Part shown: in pieces, positions 8,897-18,462 of the stretch
Position numbering within the stretch: position 1 is the first letter of the stretch
Layout of the letters: each line of letters opens with the position of its first letter
Source of the DNA: Pedococcus sp. 5OH_020
Lineage (GTDB): Bacteria > Actinomycetota > Actinomycetes > Actinomycetales > Dermatophilaceae
Length of the DNA stretch: 64,000 nt
Reading direction: 5' to 3'
Assembly: GCF_027812955.1 (NCBI RefSeq)
Contig: NZ_JAPYZV010000006.1
Location: 248,001 to 312,000, forward strand
Program-made: the position numbers and the translations under genes
The notes under the pieces: model-generated
Seen by the model: the letters and a program-made list of their open reading frames with translations, nothing else
Told to the model about the DNA's origin: nothing
Databases searched by the model: none

Positions 8897-9472
8897 GTGA
8901 CCCGGATCATCAGCGGTCGGGCTGGAGGGCTCCGGCTGGACACTCCGGCTGGTCCGAACACCCGGCCGACCAGTGACCGTGTGCGAGAGGCGCTGTTCTC
9001 GCGTCTGGAGCATCTGGAGGTGCTCAGGGGCGCCCACGTTCTGGACCTGTACGCGGGGTCGGGAGCCCTGGGCCTCGAGGCGGCGAGCCGCGGGGCGGCG
9101 AGCGTGCTACTCGTCGAGGCGGACCGGGGCGCCGCAAAGGTCACCCAGGCGAACGCAAGGGCCCTGGGACTGCCCGGGATCTCGGTACGACATTCCTCGG
9201 TGTCCCGCGTCCTGGCGGGCCGACCGGGCACTCCCTGCACGCTCGTGTTCAGCGACCCGCCGTACGACCTCAGCGAGGACGCGCTCGCCGACGACTTCAC
9301 CGCGCTGGTGGAGAACGGGTGGCTCGTGCCCGAAGCCCTCGTCGTGGTGGAGCGGTCGTCACGCTCGCCGGAGCCCCGGTGGCCCGGCACGTGGGAGCGC
9401 GAGGCCGAGCGCCGCTACGGCGAGACCAAGATCTGGTTCGCGGGTCGGCGGCATCCCGGCGAGGTGGCCTGA
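8897..9472 (+). CDS. rsmD: 16S rRNA (guanine(966)-N(2))-methyltransferase
   Basis: Methylates G966 of 16S rRNA. 191 aa with the SAM-binding loop DLYAGSGALGLEA near residues 48-60 and the catalytic SDPPYDL near 118. The N-terminus RIISGRAGG...RPTSDRVREALF is the RsmD hallmark. TACGGT at 8885-8890 stands 6 nt before GTG 8897, so the start is probably leaderless. Its close association with coaD downstream is typical of bacteria. Confidence 0.94.
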   Translation: MTRIISGRAGGLRLDTPAGPNTRPTSDRVREALFSRLEHLEVLRGAHVLDLYAGSGALGLEAASRGAASVLLVEADRGAAKVTQANARALGLPGISVRHSSVSRVLAGRPGTPCTLVFSDPPYDLSEDALADDFTALVENGWLVPEALVVVERSSRSPEPRWPGTWEREAERRYGETKIWFAGRRHPGEVA

Positions 9473-9542
9473 CGACCTGACCGTTCAGCCGCGTCGCCAT
9501 GGGCCGGACGGGTGGCACCGCCGCAGGTGAGAGGCTGGGGCC

Positions 9543-10097
9543 ATGACGCACCACGACATCCCCCGACCCACCCAGGGTGATGTGGTCGACCTCATCCTGG
9601 ACGACCACCGCCTGTTCGAGAGCCTGCTGCGCGACCTGCGTGACGCCACGGCGGACCGCGAGGCCGCCCGCGCGGTGCTCGCCGACATCCTCATCGCCCA
9701 CGGGGAGGCGGAGGAGGAGAAGGTCTACAACCAGCTGAACAGCAAGCGCGCGATCACCAAGGAGGAGGCCGACCACGGTGAGGAGGAGCACGCTGAGGGG
9801 AACGAGAAGCTGCTCGCCCTCCTGGAGTGCAAGGGCACCGACACCCAGAAGTTCGACGACGCCGTCGAGGCGCTCGCCACCGCTCTGAACCACCACATCG
9901 GCGAGGAGGAGCAGACCATCCTCAACCCGGCCCGGACCGAGGTGTCCGAGCAGGTGCGGCGCGACCTCGGGACGGCGTGGGTGACCCTGCGCAACCGGCT
10001 GCTGGACGACGGTGCGGGCGCCGTGGAGAACGTGCGGAGGATCGTGGCTCGTGCCCATCGCGAGGGGCTGCTCCCTGCGGACGACGACGAGGAGTGA
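9543..10097 (+). CDS. Hemerythrin HHE cation-binding domain protein
   Basis: 184 aa. Spaced His and Glu ligands of the HHE fold are visible: DDHRLFESLL near residue 20, AHGEAEEEKVY near 50, and NHHIGEEEQTIL near 118. Such proteins hold a di-iron centre and are linked to O2, NO or oxidative stress sensing; which applies here is unknown. The C-terminal third is a plain helical extension. It is inserted between rsmD and coaD, which are often direct neighbours. Confidence 0.85.
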   Translation: MTHHDIPRPTQGDVVDLILDDHRLFESLLRDLRDATADREAARAVLADILIAHGEAEEEKVYNQLNSKRAITKEEADHGEEEHAEGNEKLLALLECKGTDTQKFDDAVEALATALNHHIGEEEQTILNPARTEVSEQVRRDLGTAWVTLRNRLLDDGAGAVENVRRIVARAHREGLLPADDDEE

Positions 10098-10136
10098 GAG
10101 CGGTGTGGCGGCACCTGCGCTGCTAGGTTGCCGCCT

Positions 10137-10634
10137 GTGAGCACTCCGGCGGCCAGGCGATGCGTGTGCCCAGGCTCCTACGACCCCGTGACGCTGGGCC
10201 ATGTGGACGTCATCCGGCGAGCGGCAGCGCTGTACGACGAGGTCGTCGTGGCCGTCCTGCACAACCCGGCCAAGCGAGGCACGTTCAGCCCACAGGAGCG
10301 TCGGGAGCTGGTCATGGCCTCCTGCGGCGACCTTGCGCAGGTGCGCGTCGAGATCTTCGCCGACCGGCTCCTTGTGGACGTCTGCCGGGAGCTGGGCGCC
10401 GCCGCCATCGTCAAGGGGGTGCGCGGTGGCAGCGACTTCGCCTACGAGCTCCCGATGGCGCTGATGAACCGCCACCTCAGTGGTGTGGAGACGGTGTTCC
10501 TGCCCGGGGACCCACGGTTCGAGCACATCTCCAGCTCGTTGGTGAAGGAGGTCGCACGCTATGGCGGCGATGTCGGCGGCCTGGTCGCCGACGAGGTGCG
10601 TGACGCCTTGTCGGCAAGGCTCCACGGGCACTGA
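10137..10634 (+). CDS. coaD: Phosphopantetheine adenylyltransferase
   Basis: Transfers AMP from ATP to 4'-phosphopantetheine in coenzyme A synthesis. 165 aa. The nucleotidyltransferase motif GSYDPVTLGH is at residues 13-22 and ISSSLVKEVARYGGDV near 128-143, both complete. GTG 10137 is preceded by TAGGTT at 10124-10129 with 7 nt between, which points to a leaderless mRNA and rules out the in-frame ATG 9 nt upstream. Confidence 0.95.
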   Translation: MSTPAARRCVCPGSYDPVTLGHVDVIRRAAALYDEVVVAVLHNPAKRGTFSPQERRELVMASCGDLAQVRVEIFADRLLVDVCRELGAAAIVKGVRGGSDFAYELPMALMNRHLSGVETVFLPGDPRFEHISSSLVKEVARYGGDVGGLVADEVRDALSARLHGH

Positions 10635-10748
10635 GTCGGCGCCATACCGGAGGTCGGTGACAGGCACGGGCACACGATGCAGGACGGCCCAGGGGACGGG
10701 TGCAGGAGGCAGTCCAGGCCCGGACGGACCGGACGCCCCGGCTCGCAT

Positions 10749-10778
10749 TTGGGCGAGGGGGTCGTGCTCGGGTAACCT
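10749..10778 (+). promoter_or_regulatory. Promoter for the DUF177-rpmF-rnc-mutM operon
   Basis: TTGGGC (10749-10754), 18 nt, TAACCT (10773-10778). It lies in the 204-bp gap after coaD and gives a leader of about 55 nt with GGAG before the DUF177 ATG. Nothing else was recognised in this gap. Confidence 0.5.
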
Positions 10779-10838
10779 CGTGCGTCGGTCTACGTCCTTC
10801 GTCTGGCGCAGGCCGATCCTTCGACGTCTTCTGGAGCC

Positions 10839-11435
10839 ATGGACCACCTCAACCCCCGATCGCCGCTGGTCTTCGACACCACGGCACTAGGTCGGCGACC
10901 CGGTTCGATGGAGCGCCTCCGGCGTACGGTCGATGCCCCTGTCGACTTCGGCACGGACGTCATCGCCGTCCCGCAAGGGGCGCCGGTCGAGCTGGAGCTG
11001 AGGCTCGAGTCCGTCGTCGAGGGCGTCCTGGTCACCGGCTCCGTCACCGCCCGCGCCACCGGGGCCTGCGTGCGGTGCCTGGACCCGGCCACCCACGAGG
11101 TCGTTGCGGAGTTCCAGGAGCTGTTCGCCTACGCCGACCGCGTGGCACACCACCGTGAGGTGGGTGACGACGACAGCGAGACCCAGGAGCACAAGCTCGA
11201 CGGCGTTCTGTTCGACCTCGAGCCGGTGCTCGTGGACGCCGTGGTGCCGGCACTGCCGTTCCAGCCGGTGTGCCGGGACGACTGTCCCGGGCTGTGCTCC
11301 GAGTGCGGAGCGCGGCTGGCCGACGACCCCGGCCACCGGCACGACGTGATCGACCCACGCTGGTCAGCGCTCACCGCGCTGACCGCCGACTCCCGCACCA
11401 CCACCCTGAGCAACACCGAAGAGAAGAGGAACTGA
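10839..11435 (+). CDS. DUF177 (YceD-type) protein
   Basis: 198-aa DUF177 protein, the family encoded directly upstream of rpmF across bacteria and implicated in 23S rRNA or large-subunit accumulation. CVRC near residue 71 and a second cysteine cluster [13 protein letters not shown] near 145-157 suggest metal binding. GGAG lies 6 nt upstream of ATG. rpmF follows one nucleotide after the stop, indicating one operon. Confidence 0.9.
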   Translation: MDHLNPRSPLVFDTTALGRRPGSMERLRRTVDAPVDFGTDVIAVPQGAPVELELRLESVVEGVLVTGSVTARATGACVRCLDPATHEVVAEFQELFAYADRVAHHREVGDDDSETQEHKLDGVLFDLEPVLVDAVVPALPFQPVCRDDCPGLCSECGARLADDPGHRHDVIDPRWSALTALTADSRTTTLSNTEEKRN

Positions 11436-11436
11436 C

Positions 11437-11631
11437 GTGGCTGTCCCGAAGCGGAAGATGTCGCGCTCCAACACCCGTTCGCGCCGCGCGAACTGGAAGA
11501 CGACCGCGACCACGCTCACCACGTGCCCCCAGTGCAAGGCTCCGACGCAGCCGCACGTGGCCTGCCCGTCGTGCGGCACCTACAAGGGCCGTCACTACAC
11601 GCCGGCCGAGCGCACCGAGCACCAGGGCTGA
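11437..11631 (+). CDS. rpmF: 50S ribosomal protein L32
   Basis: 64-aa L32. It opens [20 protein letters not shown], and two CxxC pairs (CPQC, CPSC) form the zinc ribbon of the C+ form. GTG start with GAAGAGAGGAAC upstream. Part of the DUF177-rpmF-rnc-mutM operon. Confidence 0.96.
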   Translation: MAVPKRKMSRSNTRSRRANWKTTATTLTTCPQCKAPTQPHVACPSCGTYKGRHYTPAERTEHQG

Positions 11632-11648
11632 GCGAACCCGAACCGCGC

Positions 11649-12452
11649 GTGACCTCTCCTGCGTCCCCCGCCGGGGACAGCGCGACGCAGCGGCCCGTCG
11701 AGGGGTTCGCCCACCACCTCACCGAGGTGGTGGGAAGCCCGATCGACGAGTCGCTGCTTCTGCGCGCCCTGACGCACCGCTCCTACGCCTACGAGAACGG
11801 CGGTCTCCCGAACAACGAGCGGCTGGAGTTCCTGGGCGACTCCGTCCTGGGTCTCGTGGTGACGGACACCCTGTACGCCGCGCATCCGGACCTGCCGGAG
11901 GGGCAGCTGGCCAAGCTCAGGGCTGCGGTCGTCAACATGCGGGCCCTCGCCGACGTGGCGCGCACCCTGGGTGTCGGCGACCAGGTGCTCCTCGGTCGTG
12001 GCGAGGAGAGCACGGGGGGCCGCGACAAGGCCTCGATCCTCGCCGACACGATGGAGGCGGTCATCGGGACGGTCTACCTCTCGGCGGGCATGTCGGCGGC
12101 GGCCACGCTGGTCCATCATCTCCTCGACCCGTTGATGGCCCAGAGCGCGACGCTCGGCGCCGGGCTCGACTGGAAGACCAGCCTCCAGGAGCTGTCTGCC
12201 GCCACCTCCCAGGGCGTGCCCGAGTACCGGGTCGAGGAGGAGGGGCCCGATCACGCGAAGACGTTCCACGCCCAGGCGCTCGTGGGCGCGGAGGTCCTCG
12301 GGTCCGGCACCGGGCGCTCCAAGAAGGAGGCCGAGCAGAAGGCTGCCGAGCTGGCCTGGCGCGCGCTCAGCGACCTAGCCGCGGGCGACGCCGGTGGGGA
12401 CTCAGACGTGACGGTCAGCCCGGAGGACGCCGCAGCGGGCTCGCCCTCCTAG
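11649..12452 (+). CDS. rnc: Ribonuclease III
   Basis: Double-strand-specific endoribonuclease for rRNA and mRNA processing. 267 aa. The catalytic signature [14 protein letters not shown] is near residues 54-67, with acidic partners in [12 protein letters not shown] near 135. A double-stranded RNA-binding domain (about 177-245) ends in [16 protein letters not shown]. The C-terminal tail is low-complexity. GTG 11649 is chosen because it follows rpmF by 17 nt; longer in-frame starts overlap rpmF. Confidence 0.95.
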   Translation: MTSPASPAGDSATQRPVEGFAHHLTEVVGSPIDESLLLRALTHRSYAYENGGLPNNERLEFLGDSVLGLVVTDTLYAAHPDLPEGQLAKLRAAVVNMRALADVARTLGVGDQVLLGRGEESTGGRDKASILADTMEAVIGTVYLSAGMSAAATLVHHLLDPLMAQSATLGAGLDWKTSLQELSAATSQGVPEYRVEEEGPDHAKTFHAQALVGAEVLGSGTGRSKKEAEQKAAELAWRALSDLAAGDAGGDSDVTVSPEDAAAGSPS

Positions 12453-12471
12453 GTGAGTCGCGACATACGCC

Positions 12472-13383
12472 ATGCCTGAGCTGCCCGAGGTCGAGGTCGT
12501 CCGGCGCGGTCTGGCCGCCCATGTCGTGGGCCGGACCTTCGCACGCGCCGAGCTCCGCGGCGCGCGGGTCGCCCGCCGACACACGCCCGGGCCACTGGAT
12601 CTGGCGCTGCGCCTCGAGGGGAACCACGTAGAAGCGGCCCGGCGCCGTGGCAAGTACCTCTGGCTGGTGCTGCGTACGCCCGACGGCTCCCGTCAAGGTC
12701 TCGTGACGCACCTCGGCATGAGTGGGCAGCTGCTCGTGGAGCCCGCGGACGCTCCTGAAGAGAAGCACCTGCACGCCCGGTTCTCCTTCACCGACGGCGA
12801 CCCCGAGCTCCGGTTCGTCGACCAACGCACCTTCGGCGGGATGGCGCTCGCCGAGCTCACGGACGCGCGGGTCCCGGAGTCCATCGCCCATATCGCCCCC
12901 GACCCGCTGGAGGAGGCGTACGACCAGGCGAGCGTCGTCCGGCGGATGAAGTCGCGTGACTCCGCAGTGAAGCGGGCGCTGCTCGACCAGTCGCTGGTGT
13001 CCGGTGTCGGCAACATCTACGCGGACGAGGCGCTGTGGAGGGCGCAGGTGCACGGCGAACGGGTGTGCTCGGCGCTGACCGGGGCCACGCTGAACCGCAT
13101 CCTGGACCACGCGCGTGAGGTCATGGTGGCAGCGCTCGGCCAAGGAGGGACGAGCTTCGACGCGCTCTACGTCAACGTCAACGGCGCCTCGGGGTACTTC
13201 GACCGTTCCCTGCACGCGTACGGGCAGGAGGGTCGGCCCTGTGACCGGTGCGGCGCCCTCATCCGTCGGGAGCCGTTCATGAACCGCTCCTCGTTCTCCT
13301 GCCCACGCTGCCAGCCGCGTCCCCGGCGGCGCCCTGCCGCGATGCGGCCGCCGGCTGTTGGCGGTAGGACAGGAGAGAGGTGA
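12472..13383 (+). CDS. mutM: Formamidopyrimidine-DNA glycosylase
   Basis: Base-excision repair glycosylase and AP lyase for oxidised purines such as 8-oxoguanine. 303 aa. The catalytic N-terminus [13 protein letters not shown] is intact, the lysine of [10 protein letters not shown] is near residue 60, and the C-terminal zinc finger CDRCG ... CPRC spans about 258-281. The remaining tail is basic. It follows rnc by 19 nt in the same operon, a common actinobacterial pairing. Confidence 0.96.
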   Translation: MPELPEVEVVRRGLAAHVVGRTFARAELRGARVARRHTPGPLDLALRLEGNHVEAARRRGKYLWLVLRTPDGSRQGLVTHLGMSGQLLVEPADAPEEKHLHARFSFTDGDPELRFVDQRTFGGMALAELTDARVPESIAHIAPDPLEEAYDQASVVRRMKSRDSAVKRALLDQSLVSGVGNIYADEALWRAQVHGERVCSALTGATLNRILDHAREVMVAALGQGGTSFDALYVNVNGASGYFDRSLHAYGQEGRPCDRCGALIRREPFMNRSSFSCPRCQPRPRRRPAAMRPPAVGGRTGER

Positions 13384-13389
13384 TGGGGT

Positions 13390-13686
13390 ATGCGCGAGGA
13401 CGAGCCGGCGCGGGCCGCGATCTGGGTGCACGGGCGGGTGCAGGGCGTGGGGTTCCGGTGGTGGGCGCGGGCGCGCGCCCTCGAGCTGGGCCTCGTCGGC
13501 TACGCCCGTAACACTCCCGACGGGCGGGTGGAGATCGTGGCGCAGGGGCCACCCGACAAGGTCCGTGAGCTCGTGCGGCTGCTCGAGGAGAAGCCGACGT
13601 CGCAGCGGCGTCCGGGGGACGTGACCACCTGCGTGACCAGCTGGGGGCCGGCGCGTGAGGGTCTGGTGGACTTCCTGGAGAAGTAG
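13390..13686 (+). CDS. Acylphosphatase
   Basis: 98-aa acylphosphatase that hydrolyses carboxyl-phosphate bonds. The signature VHGRVQGVGFRWWA (about residues 13-26) supplies the catalytic arginine, and NTPDGRVEI near 41 supplies the catalytic asparagine. It starts 6 nt after mutM, with GAGAGAGG upstream. Confidence 0.93.
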   Translation: MREDEPARAAIWVHGRVQGVGFRWWARARALELGLVGYARNTPDGRVEIVAQGPPDKVRELVRLLEEKPTSQRRPGDVTTCVTSWGPAREGLVDFLEK

Positions 13687-13785
13687 CTCCATTGACCCCG
13701 GGTTGACCGCCTGTCACCCTGAGAGACGGCCCCCAACAGCGGATACCCCAGGACGGTACGTGCACCGCCTGTGGAAGGAGTCAAC

Positions 13786-13977
13786 ATGGCCAAGGCCCTG
13801 GTCGGCTACCGCGTCGCCTACGACCAGAGACTGATGCTCGAAGCGCTCGAGCTTCGCCGTCGCGTGGCGGACCTGGAGCATCTGGTGGACCGCCTCCAAC
13901 GGGACAACGACCAGCTCCGTGAGGATCTGAGACAGCCGGACGTCGTCGGCGCCGGCGCGCCTACGATTGCCGGGTGA
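13786..13977 (+). CDS. Small coiled-coil protein, unknown function
   Basis: 63 aa, nearly all one amphipathic helix: LEALELRRRVADLEHLVDRLQ followed by a charged stretch. GGAAGGAG lies about 6 nt upstream of ATG 13786. The stop overlaps the GTG of the chorismate mutase by 4 nt, which suggests translational coupling. No enzymatic motif is seen; it may be a small scaffold or partner protein, but this is a guess. Confidence 0.65.
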   Translation: MAKALVGYRVAYDQRLMLEALELRRRVADLEHLVDRLQRDNDQLREDLRQPDVVGAGAPTIAG

Positions 13978-14270
13978 CGCAGCCCGCCTCGACGCCCTCG
14001 GAGCTCGTGCGGCTGCGCGCCAGCATCGACAACATCGACGCCGCGCTGATCCATCTGCTCGCCGAGCGGTTCAAGTGCACCCAGCAGGTGGGTGAGCTCA
14101 AGGCCCGAGAGGGTATGCCGCCTGCTGATCCGGCGCGTGAGGAGGCCCAGATCGCGCGCCTGCGTGGGCTGGCCGACGAGGCGGGCCTCGACCCGACCTT
14201 CGCCGAGAAGTTCCTCAACTTCGTGATTGCCGAGGTCATCCACCATCACGAGGCCATCGCCCACGGCTGA
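13974..14270 (+). CDS. Chorismate mutase, AroQ type
   Basis: 98-aa all-helical AroQ-class chorismate mutase that converts chorismate to prephenate for Phe and Tyr. LRASIDNIDAALIHLLAERF and the conserved arginine and lysine of VGELKAREGMPPADPAREE are typical, as is the C-terminal FVIAEVIHHHEAIA. GTG 13974 follows TACGAT by 6 nt, so it can also be expressed from its own leaderless promoter. A tandem palindrome array follows directly. Confidence 0.88.
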   Translation: MTQPASTPSELVRLRASIDNIDAALIHLLAERFKCTQQVGELKAREGMPPADPAREEAQIARLRGLADEAGLDPTFAEKFLNFVIAEVIHHHEAIAHG

Positions 14271-14285
14271 GCCCCGCCCTTGTGC

Positions 14286-14420
14286 CCGAAGTCTGGGACT
14301 TCGGGGTGACACGCCGGTATGGAGCCCGAAGTCCCAGACTTCGGCACGGCAGGGCTGCAGTCCGAAGTCCCAGACTTCGGGGTGACACGCCGGTATGGAG
14401 TCCGAAGTCCCAGACTTCGG
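14286..14420. repeat. Tandem palindrome array (four 19-bp palindromes)
   Basis: Four copies of CCGAAGTCCCAGACTTCGG, the first inverted, at 14286-14304, 14326-14344, 14362-14380 and 14402-14420. The pairs 1-2 and 3-4 enclose the same 21-nt spacer beginning GGTGACACGCCGGTATGG, so the array is a duplicated roughly 76-bp unit of palindrome, spacer, palindrome. It lies between the chorismate mutase stop and the smc promoter and could act as terminator hairpins or be a REP/BIME-like element. Confidence 0.85.
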
Positions 14421-14533
14421 CGGGGCAGGGGTCGCGGCGCGCCGTGGCTGGTCGTCGAGGTCCCTGGGCGTGATCTTCCCCGCCGGTACAGTGAGCGCGG
14501 TCCGCACCGCCGACGAGAGACGACTGACAGCGC

Positions 14534-17500
14534 ATGTATGTCAAGAGCCTGACCCTGAAGGGCTTCAAGTCCTTCGCCTCGGCCACCACCATGCGACTCG
14601 AGCCCGGCATCACCTGCATCGTCGGCCCCAACGGCTCCGGCAAGTCCAACGTCGTCGACGCGCTCGCCTGGGTGATGGGCGAGCAGGGTGCCAAGAGCCT
14701 GCGCGGCGGCAAGATGGAGGACGTCATCTTCGCCGGGACTGCCGGGCGCGCTCCGCTGGGCCGGGCAGAGGTGACCCTGACGATCGACAACACCGACGGC
14801 GCCCTCCCGATCGACTACACCGAGGTGACCATCGCCCGGACGATGTTCCGCAACGGGGGCTCCGAGTACGCCATCAACGGCACGGCCTGCCGGCTGCTGG
14901 ACGTCCAGGAGCTGCTCTCGGACTCGGGCATCGGCCGGGAGATGCACGTCATCGTGGGCCAAGGTCAGCTCGACGCCGTGCTCCGGGCCACGCCGGAGGA
15001 GCGCCGGGGGTTCATCGAGGAGGCCGCCGGGGTCCTCAAGCACCGCAAGCGCAAGGAGAAGGCGCTTCGCAAGCTGGAGTCGATGGAGGCGAACCTCACA
15101 CGGGTCAACGACCTGACGGGGGAGATCCGCCGACAGCTGGGTCCGCTCGGCCGGCAGGCAGAGGCGGCCCGCAAGGCCGCGGTCGTCCAGGCCGACGCAC
15201 GCGACGCCCGGCTGCGTCTGCTCGCGGACGACCTTGTCCAGCTCACCTCCACGCTGGAGCAGGAGGTGGCCGACGAGTCCGCCCTCATCGCGAGGAGGAG
15301 CGAGCTCGAGGAGAGCCTGCTGGCGCTGCGGAGCCGGCTGGCCACGCTCGAGCAGGAGGCCCACGACGCGGCGCCGGAGCTGGCGCGCGCGCAGGACCGC
15401 TGGTTCGCCCTTCAGCAGCTGCGCGACAAGCTCGGCTCGACCGAGGCGCTCGCGGGGGAGCGTGTCCGTCTGCTCCGGCAGGACACCCAGGACGAGCAGA
15501 CCTCCGGACGCGACCCCGAGGAGCTGCGGGCGCAGGCGGCCGAGGCGCGACGCCAGGAGGAGTCCCTCCTGGCCGAGGTCCGCGAGGCGGGTACCGCACT
15601 GGCTGCCGCGGTAGCGGCGCGCGAGGCGGCCGAGCAGGCGTACGCCGCCGAGCAGCAGCGCCTTCAGCGGCTCGCCCGTGCGGCGGCCGACCGTCGGGAA
15701 GGTCTCGCCAAGCTGGCCGGTCAGGTGGCGGCACGCCGCAGTCGGATCGAGGCCGGGGAGGCCGAGATCGGCCGTCTGCGCGAGGTCGTGGCCGCGTCCC
15801 TCGAGCGGGCTGCGGCAGCGGAGAACGAGTTCACGACCCTGGAGACCTCGGTCGCCGTCGACGAGGAGGGCGAGGAAGGCCTGGACAGCGCCTACGAGAG
15901 GGCGGCGGCGCGACTGGCCTCGGTCGAGGCCGAGGTGGAGCAGCACCGAGACGCCGAGCGTGCCGCAGAGCGCGACCGCACCACTGCGGTCGCCCGCCTG
16001 GAGGCGCTCGAGCTGAGCCTGTCCCGCAAGGACGCCGCCGCCACGCTGCTGGCCGCTGCGGACGCCAGCCACGGCATCCTCGGCTCGGTGGCCTCCCTCG
16101 TGCAGGTCAAGGGCGGTTACGAGGCCGCGGTCGCTGCGGCGCTGGGCTGGGCCGGTGACGCCCTCGCCGTGCAGAGCACCGACCATGCCGCGCGCGCCCT
16201 CGCGAGCCTGCGCGCCGACGAGGCGGGGCGTGCGGCGTTCCTCGTCGGCCAGACCGCGCGCTCGAGCGACCCCTCGTCGTGGCCGGCCCTCGACGGCTCT
16301 GCCGTCTGGGCGCGAGATGTCGTCGAGGCCCCCGCCACCGTGCGTCCCGCCGTCGAGCAGTTGCTGGAGCGGGTCGCCCTCGTGCCGGACCCGACTCTCG
16401 CCGCGTCCCTGGCCGCGAGCGCAGACGTCACTGCCGTCACGGCTGATGGCGACGTGTTCGCCCCAGGATTCGTCCGGGGCGGCAGCAGCAACGCGCCGAG
16501 CCTCATCGAGATCCAGTCAGCCGTCGACGAGACTCGCGACCGCCTGACGGAGGCCACCCGACGCGGGGAGCAGGCGCGCTTCGCACTCGCGACGGCGGTC
16601 GAGCGTCAGCGGGTGGCCGCGGACGAGGTCGAGGCTGCTCTGGAGCGCCTGCACGAGTCCGACGCCAAGATGGCCGCGGTGGCCGAGCGCCTCGGGCACC
16701 TCGGGGGCACCGTCCGGTCGGCCCGGGCCGAAGCGGAGCGGACCGAGCGCGCCATCGCGGACGCCGGCGCAGCCCTGGAGGCCGACCGAGCGGAGCTCGC
16801 CGGACTAGTGGAGCGGCTCGACGAAGCCGGCGTCGAGCCGGGGGAGGCTCAGGATCCCTCCACCGACGAGCGCGACCGGCTCGAGGTCGAGGCGAGACGG
16901 GGACGCACGGTGGAGACCGAGCTGCGGCTGACGCTGCGTACCAAGGAGGAGCGCGCTCGGGCGCTCAAGGGGCGGGCCGACTCTCTCGAGGGCGCGGCGC
17001 GTAACGAGCTCGCGGCGAGGGAGCGGCTCGCGGCCCGGCAGGAGCGCCGCCGCCGCGAGGCGACGGTGGCGGAGGGGGTCCGCCGGGGTGCCGCGTACGC
17101 CGCCACCATCGTCGCCTCGGCCCTGGACCGGGCTGCGGCGCAGCGGGCCCAGAGCGAGCGGTCCCGGACGGAACGGGACGAGCTGCTCAGCCGAGTGCGT
17201 CGTGAGGCGACCGTGCTCCAGGACGAGCTGCGCGACCTGACCGACACCGTGCATCGCGACGAGGTCGCTCGGACCCAGCAGCGGCTGCGGATCGAGGCGC
17301 TGCAGGCGAAGGCCCTGGACGAGCTCGGGATCGACCCGGCCGTTCTGGTGGAGGACTTCGGACCGCACCAGCTCGTCCCGTCCGTCGGCGGACCCGAGGA
17401 CGACCCCGGCGCGCTGCCCGAGCCGGCGCCGTTCGTGCGCGAGGTGCAGGAGAAGCGGCTTCGCAAGGCTGAACGGGCGCTCAGCGCCTTGGGGAGGGTC

Positions 17501-18103
17501 AACCCGCTGGCCCTGGAGGAGTTCGCCGCCCTCGAAGAGCGGCACAAGTTCCTCACCGACCAGCTGGAGGACCTCAAGAGGTCCAAGCGCGACCTCCTCG
17601 ACATCGTCCGCGAGGTCGACGAGCGGGTCGAGCGAGTCTTCACCGAGGCGTTCCACGACACTGCGGCGCAGTTCGAACAGGTCTTCGGTCGCCTGTTCCC
17701 GGGGGGCGAGGGCCGGCTGACGCTCACCGACCCGGCCAACATGCTGACCACCGGCATCGAGGTCGAGGCGCGGCCGCCCGGCAAGAAGATCAAGCGGCTC
17801 TCGCTGCTCTCCGGTGGCGAGCGCTCCCTGGTCGCGGTAGCGCTGCTCGTGTCCATCTTCAAGGCCCGCCCGAGCCCGTTCTACATCATGGACGAGGTCG
17901 AGGCCGCGCTCGACGACGCGAACCTCGGCCGGCTCATCACCCTCTTCGAAGAGCTGCGTGACTCGAGCCAGCTCATCGTCATCACGCACCAGAAGCGGAC
18001 CATGGAGGTCGCCGACGCCCTGTATGGCGTGTCGATGCGTGGCGATGGCGTCACCACCGTCGTGTCGCAGCGGATCCGGGACGTGGCGGCCAAGACCGCC
18101 TGA
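14534..18103 (+). CDS. smc: Chromosome segregation protein SMC
   Basis: 1189-aa structural-maintenance-of-chromosomes ATPase that compacts and segregates the nucleoid with ScpA/ScpB. Walker A GPNGSGKSNVVDAL is at residues 32-45. Long coiled coils flank a hinge at about 510-690 that is rich in glycine (GILGSVASLVQVKGGYEAAV, FVRGGSSNAPSL). The C-terminal head has signature LSLLSGGERSL near 1088 and Walker B FYIMDEVEAALDD near 1115. No break was seen. A candidate -10 TACAGT lies at 14487-14492. Confidence 0.97.
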   Translation: MYVKSLTLKGFKSFASATTMRLEPGITCIVGPNGSGKSNVVDALAWVMGEQGAKSLRGGKMEDVIFAGTAGRAPLGRAEVTLTIDNTDGALPIDYTEVTIARTMFRNGGSEYAINGTACRLLDVQELLSDSGIGREMHVIVGQGQLDAVLRATPEERRGFIEEAAGVLKHRKRKEKALRKLESMEANLTRVNDLTGEIRRQLGPLGRQAEAARKAAVVQADARDARLRLLADDLVQLTSTLEQEVADESALIARRSELEESLLALRSRLATLEQEAHDAAPELARAQDRWFALQQLRDKLGSTEALAGERVRLLRQDTQDEQTSGRDPEELRAQAAEARRQEESLLAEVREAGTALAAAVAAREAAEQAYAAEQQRLQRLARAAADRREGLAKLAGQVAARRSRIEAGEAEIGRLREVVAASLERAAAAENEFTTLETSVAVDEEGEEGLDSAYERAAARLASVEAEVEQHRDAERAAERDRTTAVARLEALELSLSRKDAAATLLAAADASHGILGSVASLVQVKGGYEAAVAAALGWAGDALAVQSTDHAARALASLRADEAGRAAFLVGQTARSSDPSSWPALDGSAVWARDVVEAPATVRPAVEQLLERVALVPDPTLAASLAASADVTAVTADGDVFAPGFVRGGSSNAPSLIEIQSAVDETRDRLTEATRRGEQARFALATAVERQRVAADEVEAALERLHESDAKMAAVAERLGHLGGTVRSARAEAERTERAIADAGAALEADRAELAGLVERLDEAGVEPGEAQDPSTDERDRLEVEARRGRTVETELRLTLRTKEERARALKGRADSLEGAARNELAARERLAARQERRRREATVAEGVRRGAAYAATIVASALDRAAAQRAQSERSRTERDELLSRVRREATVLQDELRDLTDTVHRDEVARTQQRLRIEALQAKALDELGIDPAVLVEDFGPHQLVPSVGGPEDDPGALPEPAPFVREVQEKRLRKAERALSALGRVNPLALEEFAALEERHKFLTDQLEDLKRSKRDLLDIVREVDERVERVFTEAFHDTAAQFEQVFGRLFPGGEGRLTLTDPANMLTTGIEVEARPPGKKIKRLSLLSGGERSLVAVALLVSIFKARPSPFYIMDEVEAALDDANLGRLITLFEELRDSSQLIVITHQKRTMEVADALYGVSMRGDGVTTVVSQRIRDVAAKTA

Positions 18104-18166
18104 GCCGTGGTGGTCACCGCGGCGGGTCGATTTGAGCCTGGCTCCCGCGCAAGGCACCCTTGGGCC

Positions 18167-18430
18167 ATGGTTCCTCTCATCATCGCGATGCTGCTGTGCG
18201 TCGGTCTCGCCGTGGCCGTCGTGGCGCTCGTCGCCGTGCCGGCCCGCCGCGAGGGCCGTGACCTCCTCACGCCGCAGGGCGAGGAGATCGTCGCCCTCGT
18301 GCGGGAGAAGACCGAGACGACCATCGACAAGACGGGCGACGTGCTGACAGCCACGCGCGACAAGGTCGCCGAGACGGTGACCTCCGTGGCGTCCAACGGT
18401 GACGAGGCTGAGCGCCGCCAGGTCAGCTGA
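18167..18430 (+). CDS. Small single-pass membrane protein
   Basis: 87 aa. An N-terminal transmembrane helix (VPLIIAMLLCVGLAVAVVAL, residues 2-21) is followed by a charged helical cytoplasmic or extracytoplasmic tail with repeated T/K/D pattern (KTETTIDKTGDVLTATRDKV). ATG 18167 is preferred over a GTG at 18107 because the hydrophobic segment then begins at the N-terminus. The function is unknown; actinobacteria often carry a small membrane protein between smc and ftsY. Confidence 0.65.
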   Translation: MVPLIIAMLLCVGLAVAVVALVAVPARREGRDLLTPQGEEIVALVREKTETTIDKTGDVLTATRDKVAETVTSVASNGDEAERRQVS

Positions 18431-18462
18431 GCCGCCCGTCGGCCCAGGTCAGTGCCACTTTG

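Noticed and set aside
14286-14420. CRISPR-like repeat array
   Set aside because: The units are palindromes with a repeated, not unique, spacer, intervals of 36-40 bp from a single duplication, and no cas genes.
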